The notes: a model not told the origin generated them from the letters alone. Counted from the stretch's first letter, positions 35,600 to 42,578 are shown. The stretch: DNA of 64,000 nt from CAVWZH01 sp963765285 (GCA_963765285.1 CAVXVR010000004.1:682001-746000); one strand, 5' to 3'. Numbers and translations are program-made.

Positions 35600-36370
35600 A
35601 TGAATCGTAAGACCTGGATGGCAATGCTGGCGCTCAGCCTGCTTGGGCTGTGGCTGCTGGTGGGTTGTAACAAGAAAGAGGAGCAGCCGGCGGCAACCTC
35701 AGAGGCCACACCAGCGGCCCCTGCGGCTACGCCGATCGATCCCAGCACCGTGGCCAGCGTAAGCGGCACGGTAAAGTTTGACGGCGCGGCGCCGAAAGCC
35801 TCGAAGATTGACATGAGCCAGGATGCGGCCTGTAAGGGCACCAACACCGCCGAAACCCTGGTGGTCAACGGCGGCGACCTGGCTAACGTATTCGTGTATG
35901 TGAAAGAGGGGCTTGGCGACCGCACATTCGACGTTCCCAAGGACGCGGTCACGCTGGACCAGAAGGGCTGCCAGTATCACCCTCATGTGCTCGGGGTGAT
36001 GGCCGGACAAAATATTGAAATTAAGAACGACGACATGACCACGCACAACATCCATCCCACGCCGGCGCAGAACCGCGAGTGGAATGAATCGCAGCCTCCC
36101 CAGGCAGCACCACTGGAAAAGAGTTTCGCCCGTGAAGAGATCATGCTTCCGGTCAAATGCAACCAGCATCCCTGGATGAAGATGTACATCAACGTGGTGA
36201 AGAGCCCGTTCTATGCGGTCACCGGACCGGACGGCAAGTATGAAATCAAAGGCCTGCCTCCGGGCGACTACACCATCGCTTTCGTGCAAGAGAAGCTGGG
36301 CGAGCAAACACAAAAAGTCACCCTGGCGGCCAAGGACAGCAAGACGGTCGATGCCAGCTTCAAACAATAA
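35600..36370 (+). CDS. cupredoxin-like lipoprotein
   Basis: 256 residues. The lipobox LLVGC puts the lipidated cysteine at 23, followed by an alanine/proline linker. The body contains a beta-rich domain with likely copper ligands: histidines in TTHNIH (H149 or H152), then C187, H190 and M193 in KCNQHPWM, the Cys-x2-His-x2-Met order of a type 1 copper site. An additional C124 and H127 lie in KGCQYHPH. The last 55 residues look like a carboxypeptidase-regulatory (transthyretin-like) fold (GKYEIKGLPPGDYTI). It lies 51 bases after the octahaem cytochrome and could accept electrons from it. The copper role is inferred from residue order. Confidence 0.82.
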   Translation: MNRKTWMAMLALSLLGLWLLVGCNKKEEQPAATSEATPAAPAATPIDPSTVASVSGTVKFDGAAPKASKIDMSQDAACKGTNTAETLVVNGGDLANVFVYVKEGLGDRTFDVPKDAVTLDQKGCQYHPHVLGVMAGQNIEIKNDDMTTHNIHPTPAQNREWNESQPPQAAPLEKSFAREEIMLPVKCNQHPWMKMYINVVKSPFYAVTGPDGKYEIKGLPPGDYTIAFVQEKLGEQTQKVTLAAKDSKTVDASFKQ

Positions 36371-36376
36371 TTGTTA

Positions 36377-36474
36377 ACCACGAAGGGCACCCTTCGATTT
36401 CGCTCAGGGCAGGCACCGGTACACGGAGGTAGGAGTCAAGACCTTCGTGTACCTTTTAGTGTGCTTCGTGGTTG
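36377..36474. repeat. CCACGAAGGGCAC..GTGTGCTTCGTGG inverted repeat
   Basis: Outer arms ACCACGAAGGGCAC and AGTGTGCTTCGTGGTT pair; the interior has the word CTTCGATTTCGCTCAGGGCAG and CACGGAGGT/ACCTTCGTGTACC. It lies before the haem A synthase gene. Confidence 0.75.
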
Positions 36475-36498
36475 ATTGGTTTTTCCTAGCCATATTCC

Positions 36499-36504
36499 AA
36501 GGAG
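36499..36504 (+). promoter_or_regulatory. ribosome binding site AAGGAG deciding a CTG start
   Basis: AAGGAG ends 6 bases before CTG at 36511. No ATG, GTG or TTG exists in frame between the upstream stop at 36487 and the first membrane helix. Confidence 0.5.
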
Positions 36505-36510
36505 TTCTCT

Positions 36511-37449
36511 CTGGGCGTCCTTTCCACACCGTATAATCCGGCGCTCCACCGCTTCGCCATCTTCACGTCCGCGGTCACGTTGATCCTTATCGTAGCCGGC
36601 GCTCTGGTGACCAGCAATGACGCCGGCCTTTCTGTTCCCGACTGGCCGACCTCGTTCGGCTCTCTGTACAAGATACCGCGCATGGTAGGCGGAGTCCGCT
36701 TCGAGCACACTCATCGTATGATTGCGGAGTTTGTCGGCCTCTGTACCATAGTTCTAGCCGTCTGGACCTGGCGCGCGGAACGCCGCCGCTGGCTGCGTTT
36801 GCTCGCTATCGGCGCGCTGGGGACCGTAATTATCCAGGGCATTCTGGGCGGAATTACTGTTCTGCATTTTCTGCCGCCTGCCGTTTCGTCGACCCACGCT
36901 GCGGTAGCACAAACTTTCTTCTGCATCGCGGTCTGCATTGCCGTTTTCACCGGCCGGCAATGGGTCGAACCCGTCCCTCGCGTTGAACTTGATCTGCAAA
37001 CTCCAAGCCTGCAAAGCCTCACCGTGCTTTCGATTCTGATTCTCTACGTCCAGCTGATTCTGGGCGCAATGTTCCGCCATCATGGAATGAGTTGGTGGCC
37101 GCACGTGCTTAACGCCCCTGTGGTGGCCCTGGTTTTGACCTGGACGGCCATTCGGGCTCTTTCGCAGTTCTCGAAGATCGAGCCGGTCAGACGGCTGGCA
37201 ATTCTTTTGCTCTCACTACTCATCACTCAGCTATGTCTCGGCTTCCTCGCCTTCGTGACCCGCGTGGCGTGGGGGCATGATGCGGTGCAGCCCGAGCTGC
37301 CCATGGTGCTTTCCACAGTCGCGCACGTAGCCGTCGGCGCGTTACTATTGGCCACTGCGGTGGTGCTGGCCATCCAGATTTGGCGCTATGTTCCGGTCGA
37401 AATGGGAGCGCCTGTTCCCAGCGGCGAGCAAGATCCTGTGGCCGCATGA
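36511..37449 (+). CDS. ctaA: haem A synthase (COX15/CtaA family)
   Basis: About 312 residues with eight membrane helices; oxidises the C8 methyl group of haem O to make haem A for cytochrome oxidases. Family marks are ALVTSNDAGLSVPDWPTSFG in the first loop, FEHTHRMIAEFVG (haem histidine), GILGGITVLHFLPPAVSSTHA, LILGAMFRHHG and a late TVAHVAVGALLLA histidine. The first helix (HRFAIFTSAVTLILIVAGALV) needs codons upstream of the TTG at 36580. The frame is open back to 36490 with CTG at 36511 placed 6 bases after AAGGAG, so I take CTG as the start. No oxidase subunit genes are in the window. Confidence 0.9.
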   Translation: MGVLSTPYNPALHRFAIFTSAVTLILIVAGALVTSNDAGLSVPDWPTSFGSLYKIPRMVGGVRFEHTHRMIAEFVGLCTIVLAVWTWRAERRRWLRLLAIGALGTVIIQGILGGITVLHFLPPAVSSTHAAVAQTFFCIAVCIAVFTGRQWVEPVPRVELDLQTPSLQSLTVLSILILYVQLILGAMFRHHGMSWWPHVLNAPVVALVLTWTAIRALSQFSKIEPVRRLAILLLSLLITQLCLGFLAFVTRVAWGHDAVQPELPMVLSTVAHVAVGALLLATAVVLAIQIWRYVPVEMGAPVPSGEQDPVAA

Positions 37450-37470
37450 ACGCTCCTGCCAACTATCGTC

Positions 37471-37476
37471 TAAAAT
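37471..37476 (+). promoter_or_regulatory. candidate -10 box of a leaderless transcript
   Basis: TAAAAT ends 5 bases before the GTG at 37482; no ribosome site is present. It would give the ABC transporter genes their own promoter. Confidence 0.4.
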
Positions 37477-37481
37477 AGACC

Positions 37482-38486
37482 GTGGTCTCAAACGCCCCCG
37501 AGTACGTTGCCGCCGAGTCTGAGAAAGCTGATCTCATTTCCGTGCCTCCCGTCATTTCGGTGCGCGACGTGGTCCACCGTTACGAAGGCCGGACGGCGCT
37601 CAACGGCGTCTCGTTCGATGTACAGGCCGCCGAATTGTTTGGATTGCTCGGCCCCAACGGCAGCGGCAAGACCACTCTGTTTCGCATTCTCTCCACTCTG
37701 ATGGTGCCCGTCGGCGGGCGCGCCGTGATCCTGGGACACGACGTGGCCAAAGAGCCTACCCAGTTGCGCCATGAGATCGGAGTTGTGTTCCAGGCCCAAA
37801 GCATCGACATCAAGCTCACGGCGGCAGAAAATCTTTGGCATCAGGGACACTTGTACGGCCTGCGTGGCGCCGCTCTGAAATCGCGCATTGCTGAGATGCT
37901 GACCCGCGTGGGCCTTGCCGACCGCGCCCACGATAAGGCTGAAGCGTTTTCCGGCGGCATGCAACGCCGGCTCGAACTGGCCAAGGGCTTGCTGCACCAT
38001 CCCGCGGTACTTCTGCTCGATGAACCGACTACCGGCCTCGATCCGGGCGCGCGCCGCGATCTGTGGCAATACCTGCAAGTGCTGCGTGAGGAAGAAAAAG
38101 TCACGGTGATCGTGACCACGCACTTGATGCAGGAAGCCGAACAATGCACGCGGCTGGCAATTCTGAACGAAGGCAACCTGGTGGCTCTGGGCACGCCCGC
38201 AGAGCTTACAAGCGAGATTGGCGCCGACGTGATTCTGCTCGACTGCAAAGGTCCTGAGTCAGTCGCGGAGCGAATTCGCGTGCGCTTCCACGGCGATGCA
38301 CAAGTCATGGATGGGAAGGTCCGGCTGGAACGGCAGCAGGGGCATCGCTTTATCACCGAACTGGTTGAGGCTTTTCCCGGGGAAATCCAGGCGGTTTCGG
38401 TCAGCAAGCCGACGCTTGAAGATGTATTTATTCACCGCACGGGACACAAGTTCTGGACTGATCCTGAACTGAGAACCGGCAACTAG
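37482..38486 (+). CDS. ABC-2 type transporter ATP-binding protein
   Basis: 334 residues. Walker A LLGPNGSGKTT, a Q-loop in VVFQAQSIDIKLT, the signature FSGGMQRRLELA, Walker B VLLLDEPTTGLDP and the H-loop VTTHLMQEAEQC are all present. The C-terminal 100 residues are a DrrA/NodI-type regulatory tail (TPAELTSEIGADV, then KPTLEDVFIHRTG). It pairs with the permease that follows 55 bases later. Placement between ctaA and a CtaM-like gene suggests an exporter used in cytochrome oxidase biogenesis, but substrate is not evident. The GTG start lacks a ribosome site and has TAAAAT five bases upstream. Confidence 0.93.
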   Translation: MVSNAPEYVAAESEKADLISVPPVISVRDVVHRYEGRTALNGVSFDVQAAELFGLLGPNGSGKTTLFRILSTLMVPVGGRAVILGHDVAKEPTQLRHEIGVVFQAQSIDIKLTAAENLWHQGHLYGLRGAALKSRIAEMLTRVGLADRAHDKAEAFSGGMQRRLELAKGLLHHPAVLLLDEPTTGLDPGARRDLWQYLQVLREEEKVTVIVTTHLMQEAEQCTRLAILNEGNLVALGTPAELTSEIGADVILLDCKGPESVAERIRVRFHGDAQVMDGKVRLERQQGHRFITELVEAFPGEIQAVSVSKPTLEDVFIHRTGHKFWTDPELRTGN

Positions 38487-38541
38487 AAACTGGCTTTTAT
38501 TGATCGACCGTCCCACGGGCCGGTAGAACGAAGGTTTCACA

Positions 38542-39366
38542 ATGGCAACCCAAACGGCGACACTGCCGGCGCAACCACTCCCGATGACCGGCGTGGCACT
38601 GCCCGCGTTCACCTTATGGTGGCGCGAGGTGGTGCGCTTCTATCGCCAGCGGTCCCGCGTCGTCGGTGTGATTGCGTCACCGGTGATTTTCTGGCTGGTC
38701 ATTGGATCAGGCTTTGGCAGTTCGTTTCGGTCGGGAAATGCTGGGGGATCGCAAAACTATCTCCACTATATTTACCCTGGCGCCCTCGTTATGATCGTGC
38801 TTTTTACTTCGATCTTTACCATGATGTCAGTGATTGAAGATCGTAAAGAGGGATTTCTGCTCTCGGTGCTGGTAGCTCCGGTGCCGCGGTCCGCGATTGT
38901 GCTGGGCAAAGTGCTGGGAGGAACGACGCTCGCCACCGTCCAGGGCCTGATATTCCTGGCGTTTGCCCCGTTCGTCGGCGTACATATTGGTTTGCCTGAT
39001 TTTCTGCTCGTGGTGTTGACCGTTTTTCTGGTTTCGTTCGCGCTTACTGCTCTGGGTTTCGCCATCGCCTGGCCGATGGACTCCTCGCAGGCTTTCCACG
39101 CCATCATCAATCTTTTTCTGATTCCACTCTGGCTTTTGTCGGGAGCGTTGTTTCCCCTGACCGGCGCGTCGGGATGGATTCGATTTCTCATTCGCATCAA
39201 TCCCCTGACTTACGGGGTTGAGGCCCTGCGGGATGTGCTCTATCCCTCCAGCACCACGGACTTCCCGCTGTTTTCGTCCCTGGCGACACTGCTTCTGTTC
39301 GCCGGCGCGATGTTCGGACTCTCGTTTCTCATGGTGAACCGCCGCACCACCAAACCCGCCGCATGA
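38542..39366 (+). CDS. ABC-2 type transporter permease
   Basis: 274 residues with six helices: VVGVIASPVIFWLVIGSGFG, YIYPGALVMIVLFTSIFTM, VLGGTTLATVQGLIFLAF, FLLVVLTVFLVSFALTALGFAIAW, IINLFLIPLWLLSGALFPL and a last SSLATLLLFAGAMFGLSFL. The EDRKEGFLLSVLVAPVPRS loop is the family EAA-like coupling region. It forms a half-transporter exporter with the preceding ATPase. The stop overlaps the start of the next gene (ATGA), showing a common operon. Confidence 0.93.
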   Translation: MATQTATLPAQPLPMTGVALPAFTLWWREVVRFYRQRSRVVGVIASPVIFWLVIGSGFGSSFRSGNAGGSQNYLHYIYPGALVMIVLFTSIFTMMSVIEDRKEGFLLSVLVAPVPRSAIVLGKVLGGTTLATVQGLIFLAFAPFVGVHIGLPDFLLVVLTVFLVSFALTALGFAIAWPMDSSQAFHAIINLFLIPLWLLSGALFPLTGASGWIRFLIRINPLTYGVEALRDVLYPSSTTDFPLFSSLATLLLFAGAMFGLSFLMVNRRTTKPAA

Positions 39367-39800
39367 TCCAAGTCCCGGCCCAATACGCGATTTATCCGGT
39401 CATCAACGCCACGCTGAACGGCACCAGCGGCGTGCTTTTACTGATCGGGCGGAGCCTGATCAAACACGGCCGCATGGCTGCGCACCGCGCCGTAATGATC
39501 GCGGCGTTGATTTCTTCGAGCCTTTTCCTGACTTCGTACCTGTACTACCACTACCACGTCGGCTCCATCCACTTTCAAGGCCACGGCGTGTGGCGGCCGG
39601 TGTATTTCGCCATTTTGATATCTCACACCACGCTGGCCATCGTCATCGTGCCCATGGTGATTATTACGCTCAGCCGCGCTCTCCGGCAACGGTACGCGGC
39701 GCACCGCGCCATCGCCCGCTGGACGTTTCCCTTGTGGCTGTACGTTTCGGTCACAGGAGTGATCGTTTACCTGATGCTCTATCAGCTGTTCAAGGCATGA
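39363..39800 (+). CDS. DUF420 membrane protein, CtaM-like
   Basis: 145 residues, four membrane helices. The family histidines stand in KHGRMAAHRAVM, YLYYHYHVGSIHFQGHG, VYFAILISHTTLAI and AAHRAIARWTFPLWLYVSVTGV. DUF420 proteins include Staphylococcus CtaM, required for haem-A-containing cytochrome oxidase activity. Its coupling to the ABC permease by a 4-base overlap, and ctaA two genes upstream, support an oxidase-maturation role. Confidence 0.9.
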   Translation: MIQVPAQYAIYPVINATLNGTSGVLLLIGRSLIKHGRMAAHRAVMIAALISSSLFLTSYLYYHYHVGSIHFQGHGVWRPVYFAILISHTTLAIVIVPMVIITLSRALRQRYAAHRAIARWTFPLWLYVSVTGVIVYLMLYQLFKA

Positions 39801-39808
39801 CCAGGGTT

Positions 39809-39881
39809 TCCTTCGTGTACCTTCGTGTCCTTGGTGGTTCGCGTTTTCTCACCACGAAGGGCACGAAGGTACACGAAGGAA
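39809..39881. repeat. CCTTCGTGTACCTTCGTGTCC inverted repeat
   Basis: The left arm CCTTCGTGTACCTTCGTGTC and the right arm CACGAAGGGCACGAAGGTAC followed by ACGAAGG pair almost completely, with GGTGGTT/ACCAC inside. The element sits between the CtaM-like gene and a short hypothetical gene. Confidence 0.8.
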
Positions 39882-39885
39882 AAGC

Positions 39886-40155
39886 ATGGCTATCGTGAGT
39901 TTGAAGATTGATGTTGCTGGCACAGTCGGCGATGAAGCCTGGAGGAATCTGCGCCAGTATGACGAAATCCAGAGCGCCTCGTTCGGCCCGCAGTTCGGGT
40001 CGAGCGGAGCGTGCAAGCATGCTCCCGGCACTCCGCATGCGAAAGGCGAATGGGTTGGCGCTGAAATCCGGCTGCAGACGCCACTTCTGGCACAGTATGC
40101 CGTTTCTCATTATCTGGAACAAGACCGTGTGCTGGATGCGGATGTAGTCGAGTAG
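39886..40155 (+). CDS. small hypothetical protein
   Basis: 89 codons with a plausible ribosome site (AAGGAAAAG) formed by the end of the upstream repeat. The sequence starts MAIVSLKIDVAGTVGD, and the tail is acidic (LEQDRVLDADVVE). There is no signal peptide, membrane helix or known motif. Codon use is GC3-rich like its neighbours, which favours a real gene, but competing frames are also open, so it could be spurious. It sits between CtaM-like and HEAT/lipoyl-like genes. Confidence 0.4.
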   Translation: MAIVSLKIDVAGTVGDEAWRNLRQYDEIQSASFGPQFGSSGACKHAPGTPHAKGEWVGAEIRLQTPLLAQYAVSHYLEQDRVLDADVVE

Positions 40156-40160
40156 TGCTT

Positions 40161-40226
40161 TTCTCAGTGTCCTCCGTGGTGGTAATGCGTTTTTGTCTGT
40201 GTCCTCCGTGTCCTCTGTGGTGAAAT
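40161..40226. repeat. GTGTCCTCCGTGGTG repeat words
   Basis: Direct repetition of CAGTGTCCTCCGTGGTGGTAA and GTGTCCTCCGTGTCCTCTGTGGTGAAA, same word family as the CTTCGTGTCC repeats. It ends about 12 bases before the next start codon. Confidence 0.6.
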
Positions 40227-40237
40227 GCTAACAGCCG

Positions 40238-41104
40238 ATGTCCGCCCAACCCAATCTAGTGCCGTCGGCGGTTGAAGAAATCAAGCCGCGCCCCCGCATG
40301 TCCACGCGAAACCGGGTCCTCTTCCTGCTGACCGGGTGGCTCATCGTCCTCATGCCGTTTCTGTTCTGGTGGAATACCTGGTTCGGCCGCCAGCTCTCCG
40401 ATCAGCAAATCACGGAATACCTGCACGATGACAAAAAGCCGCGCCATATTCAGCACGCGCTGGTGCAGATCGGCGAGCGCATGGGACGGCATGATCCGGC
40501 CATAACACGCTGGTATCCGGAGCTGGTGCGGGTTGCCTCGTATCCGGTTGAAGAAGTTCGCAACACCGATGCGTGGGTCATGGGGCAGGACACCTCGGGC
40601 CCCGGCTTCCACGAAGCGCTGCTCAAGATGCTGAACGATCCTTCGTTGATGGTTCGAGGCAATGCCGCTCTTTCGCTGGTGCGCTTCGGCGATGCCACCG
40701 GCAGACCGCAGATTGTGGCGCTGCTGCAGCCGGCGGTCGTGACCGCGCCGCAATCCGGCAAAGTAACTGACGCCAGCACCGTGGGCACGGCCATCCATCA
40801 GAGTGGTGTGGTTGCGAAGTTGCAAGGCAAGGGCAAAACTGTCGAGATTCGTTCACCCATCAGCGGGCGCTTGCGGATTTTGTCCGTGCAGCCGGGACAG
40901 ACGGTCGCCTCCGGCGCCGAGATCGCGACCATTGATCCGGGAACGGAGCAGGTCTGGGAGGCGCTACGCGCGCTGTATCTCGTCGGCCAGACCGAGGACA
41001 TCCCCGCTGTGACGCGTTATCAACGAGATCTGCCAGAGATTTCCGATGCCGTGCGTCAACAAGCCACGCTGACCGAGCAGGCCATCCGGCAGCGGGCGAA
41101 ATAG
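40238..41104 (+). CDS. membrane-anchored HEAT-repeat protein with lipoyl/biotinyl-like barrel
   Basis: 288 residues. A cytoplasmic N-terminus of about 25 residues precedes one membrane helix (VLFLLTGWLIVLMPFLFWW). Residues about 52-160 are helical repeats of HEAT type (ITEYLHDDKKPRHIQHALVQI, EEVRNTDAWVMGQ, FHEALLKMLNDPSLMVRGNAALSLVRFGD). Then a barrel at about 166-235 shows RSPISGRLRILSVQPGQTVASGAEIATID, like the lipoyl/HlyD fold but without a modifiable lysine, so it is probably structural. A last HEAT-like pair ends the protein. It lies in the respiratory cluster, perhaps as an assembly scaffold in the periplasm. This is an inference from context. Confidence 0.8.
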   Translation: MSAQPNLVPSAVEEIKPRPRMSTRNRVLFLLTGWLIVLMPFLFWWNTWFGRQLSDQQITEYLHDDKKPRHIQHALVQIGERMGRHDPAITRWYPELVRVASYPVEEVRNTDAWVMGQDTSGPGFHEALLKMLNDPSLMVRGNAALSLVRFGDATGRPQIVALLQPAVVTAPQSGKVTDASTVGTAIHQSGVVAKLQGKGKTVEIRSPISGRLRILSVQPGQTVASGAEIATIDPGTEQVWEALRALYLVGQTEDIPAVTRYQRDLPEISDAVRQQATLTEQAIRQRAK

Positions 41105-41272
41105 CCACGGCTCGTTACACTGAAAACAAGACACTTCCGAAATGTCGCGCACCTTGGACGTATCGGGGATGGCCCCGATGGTCATCCCGGGCGCAGCGAT
41201 CGCCCTACGGGCCCGCCAGGGCCCTTAGCGGCGGTTTTAAAAGCGTCTCTTGATCGCTAACCACAGTTGCAA

Positions 41273-41316
41273 TATGTATGCTTACTTATGTACGTATATA
41301 TATGTACGTATCATAG
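41273..41316. repeat. AT-rich palindromic direct repeat (ATGTACGTAT twice)
   Basis: ATGTACGTAT occurs twice, separated by ATAT, inside a stretch with TATGTATGCTTACT; it is strongly AT-rich against the GC-rich surroundings and GTAC-palindromic. No gene is present in 41105-41387. Confidence 0.5.
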
Positions 41317-41348
41317 CTGATGAAGGAAAACCCGGAAATTGAAAGTTG

Positions 41349-41390
41349 GGGGTTAGAAGCTAAGAGCTAAAAGCCAAGAGCCAAAAGCTA
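41349..41390. repeat. AGCTAAGAGCTAAAAGCC repeat words
   Basis: TTAGAAGCTAAGAGCTAAAAGCCAAGAGCC-like words, same family as 14516-14604 and 32124-32172, directly after the ferredoxin stop codon. Confidence 0.7.
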
Positions 41391-41780
41391 GAAAGGCATC
41401 ACGCCGACTTCTTTTTCCACTTCCACCGTATCCACCATCACGATCGCGTCCCAGGGGCAGCCATCGAGGAAACAGCCGTCGGGCCCCTTGCTGATGCACT
41501 TCTTGCAGCCGATACAGAGGATTGGGTCCACCTGAATGCGGCCAAACGGCGGATGGTCTTCGTCCGGCACCCAGAACATGCAGTCTTCTACCGGACAATA
41601 TTCCACGCAGGCGGGCGAGCCAGCGCAGCCGGTACAACACTCGGTGATGACCGCTAACTCCTTTGGTTTCTTCTTACGGGCAGTGTCGATCCCGGTGGAA
41701 CGGGGTTCGAACTTCAACTCGTCAGGCACCATCCCGACAGCTTTGGCATCGGCGGGCATGGAGGGGATTATAACAGCCAT
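41388..41780 (-). CDS. 4Fe-4S ferredoxin-like protein with atypical cysteine spacing
   Basis: 130 residues with eleven cysteines (48, 49, 52, 58, 62, 67, 89, 92, 95, 103, 108). First cluster motif CX2CX5CX3CP (49-62), second CX2CX2C (89-95) then C103 and C108-P, followed by the standard WDAI ending. The spacing differs from a classic 2[4Fe-4S] ferredoxin, and there are enough cysteines for two clusters. It probably moves electrons in the cytoplasm; the partner is not evident. An ATG at 41759 is an alternative start: TATAAT lies 7 bases before it with no ribosome site, a leaderless pattern. The first ATG at 41780 sits inside a CAGCCATCAGC repeat. Confidence 0.85.
   Translation of the reverse strand: MAVIIPSMPADAKAVGMVPDELKFEPRSTGIDTARKKKPKELAVITECCTGCAGSPACVEYCPVEDCMFWVPDEDHPPFGRIQVDPILCIGCKKCISKGPDGCFLDGCPWDAIVMVDTVEVEKEVGVMPF
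41767..41772 (-). promoter_or_regulatory. TATAAT box 7 bases before an internal ferredoxin ATG
   Basis: Reverse-strand TATAAT ends 7 bases before the ATG at 41759. If used, it would make the ferredoxin transcript leaderless and its protein 7 residues shorter. Confidence 0.4.
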
Positions 41781-41811
41781 CAGCTTTCAGCCGTCAGCTT
41801 TCAGCCACCGG
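41778..41811. repeat. AGCCATCAGCTTTCAGCC repeat words
   Basis: CATCAGCTTTCAGCCGTCAGCTTTCAGCC is a tandem of a 14-base unit, related to the 20270-20366 element. Confidence 0.6.
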
Positions 41812-42457
41812 TTGGGGCGTGCTGTCTCCGGTACGTAATCGTCGAATCTGGCTTAAACACCGTTTTGTCTCCGCCGAACCGGCGGCAAAAGTTCTTTATA
41901 TCTTTGGACAAAGCAGTCAGCGTCGTAGGACGTTCGGGCATGAGCAGCTTGGGGTCCTGGGGCAGGATGCTTAAATTGACTCTTCCCGCTTGAAGCAACT
42001 TGTCCAGTCCATCAGAGTCGATCGGCGCAAGCGCGAGCGTGTCCTTATCGAATCGTGCCAGGGAAATCCAGTGCAAGGCAACGCACGTGTCGCACACATC
42101 CTCCGATCTCGGAGAGACATCAAGAAAATAGTAGCTGTCGAGCTTCACGAGTCGAGCCTGTTGGCGGGTCTCTTTCCCGCGATCGTCGCATCCCTCGCCC
42201 TCTACGAATCTGACGTCGTAGATTTCGTCCTTGGCTGCGACGGTCAGAATCGTTGTACATTTTCCGTCTGTCACGCTCCACGAGCCGGTCAGATCCTTGT
42301 CAAGAACCACATCCGGATCCTTGGGCGACACATCTTCATACAACGGATAGATCGACATCACATCGCAGCCCGGCATCACGAGCAGCGTCGCGATAATCAG
42401 ACCGATCCCAACGCATTTAAAGTGATCCCGAGAGCGGATGCTACTACGGTTGGACAT
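41801..42457 (-). CDS. hypothetical lipoprotein
   Basis: 218 residues. The signal GIGLIIATLLVMPGC places a lipidated cysteine near residue 31, then YPLYEDVSPKDPDVVLDKDLTGSWSV starts a compact domain. Pairs of cysteines occur (GKCTT, EGCDD, DVCDTCVALH). GSW-type and repeated beta patterns (YDVRFVEGEG, YYFLDVSP, LHWISLARFDKDTLAL) suggest a small beta-barrel lipoprotein of the outer membrane. I recognise no family. The ATG at 42457 has a strong GGAGG site; the longer frame to 42601 would run upstream into the ssb start. Confidence 0.7.
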   Translation of the reverse strand: MSNRSSIRSRDHFKCVGIGLIIATLLVMPGCDVMSIYPLYEDVSPKDPDVVLDKDLTGSWSVTDGKCTTILTVAAKDEIYDVRFVEGEGCDDRGKETRQQARLVKLDSYYFLDVSPRSEDVCDTCVALHWISLARFDKDTLALAPIDSDGLDKLLQAGRVNLSILPQDPKLLMPERPTTLTALSKDIKNFCRRFGGDKTVFKPDSTITYRRQHAPTGG

Positions 42458-42578
42458 GATCGCCTCCACGGAGGGAGTCCTCCCCGACCCAAAATGATAC
42501 TCCCGGCTTGCTCCTGTGACATTCCGCACCGTATCCACCGTGCCAATTCTGCTATAGTTCCCTGCAAAGGAGTCTCGC

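Noticed and set aside
36532..36537. TATAAT as a promoter for ctaA
   Set aside because: It lies within codons needed for the first membrane helix, and no start codon follows at a suitable distance.
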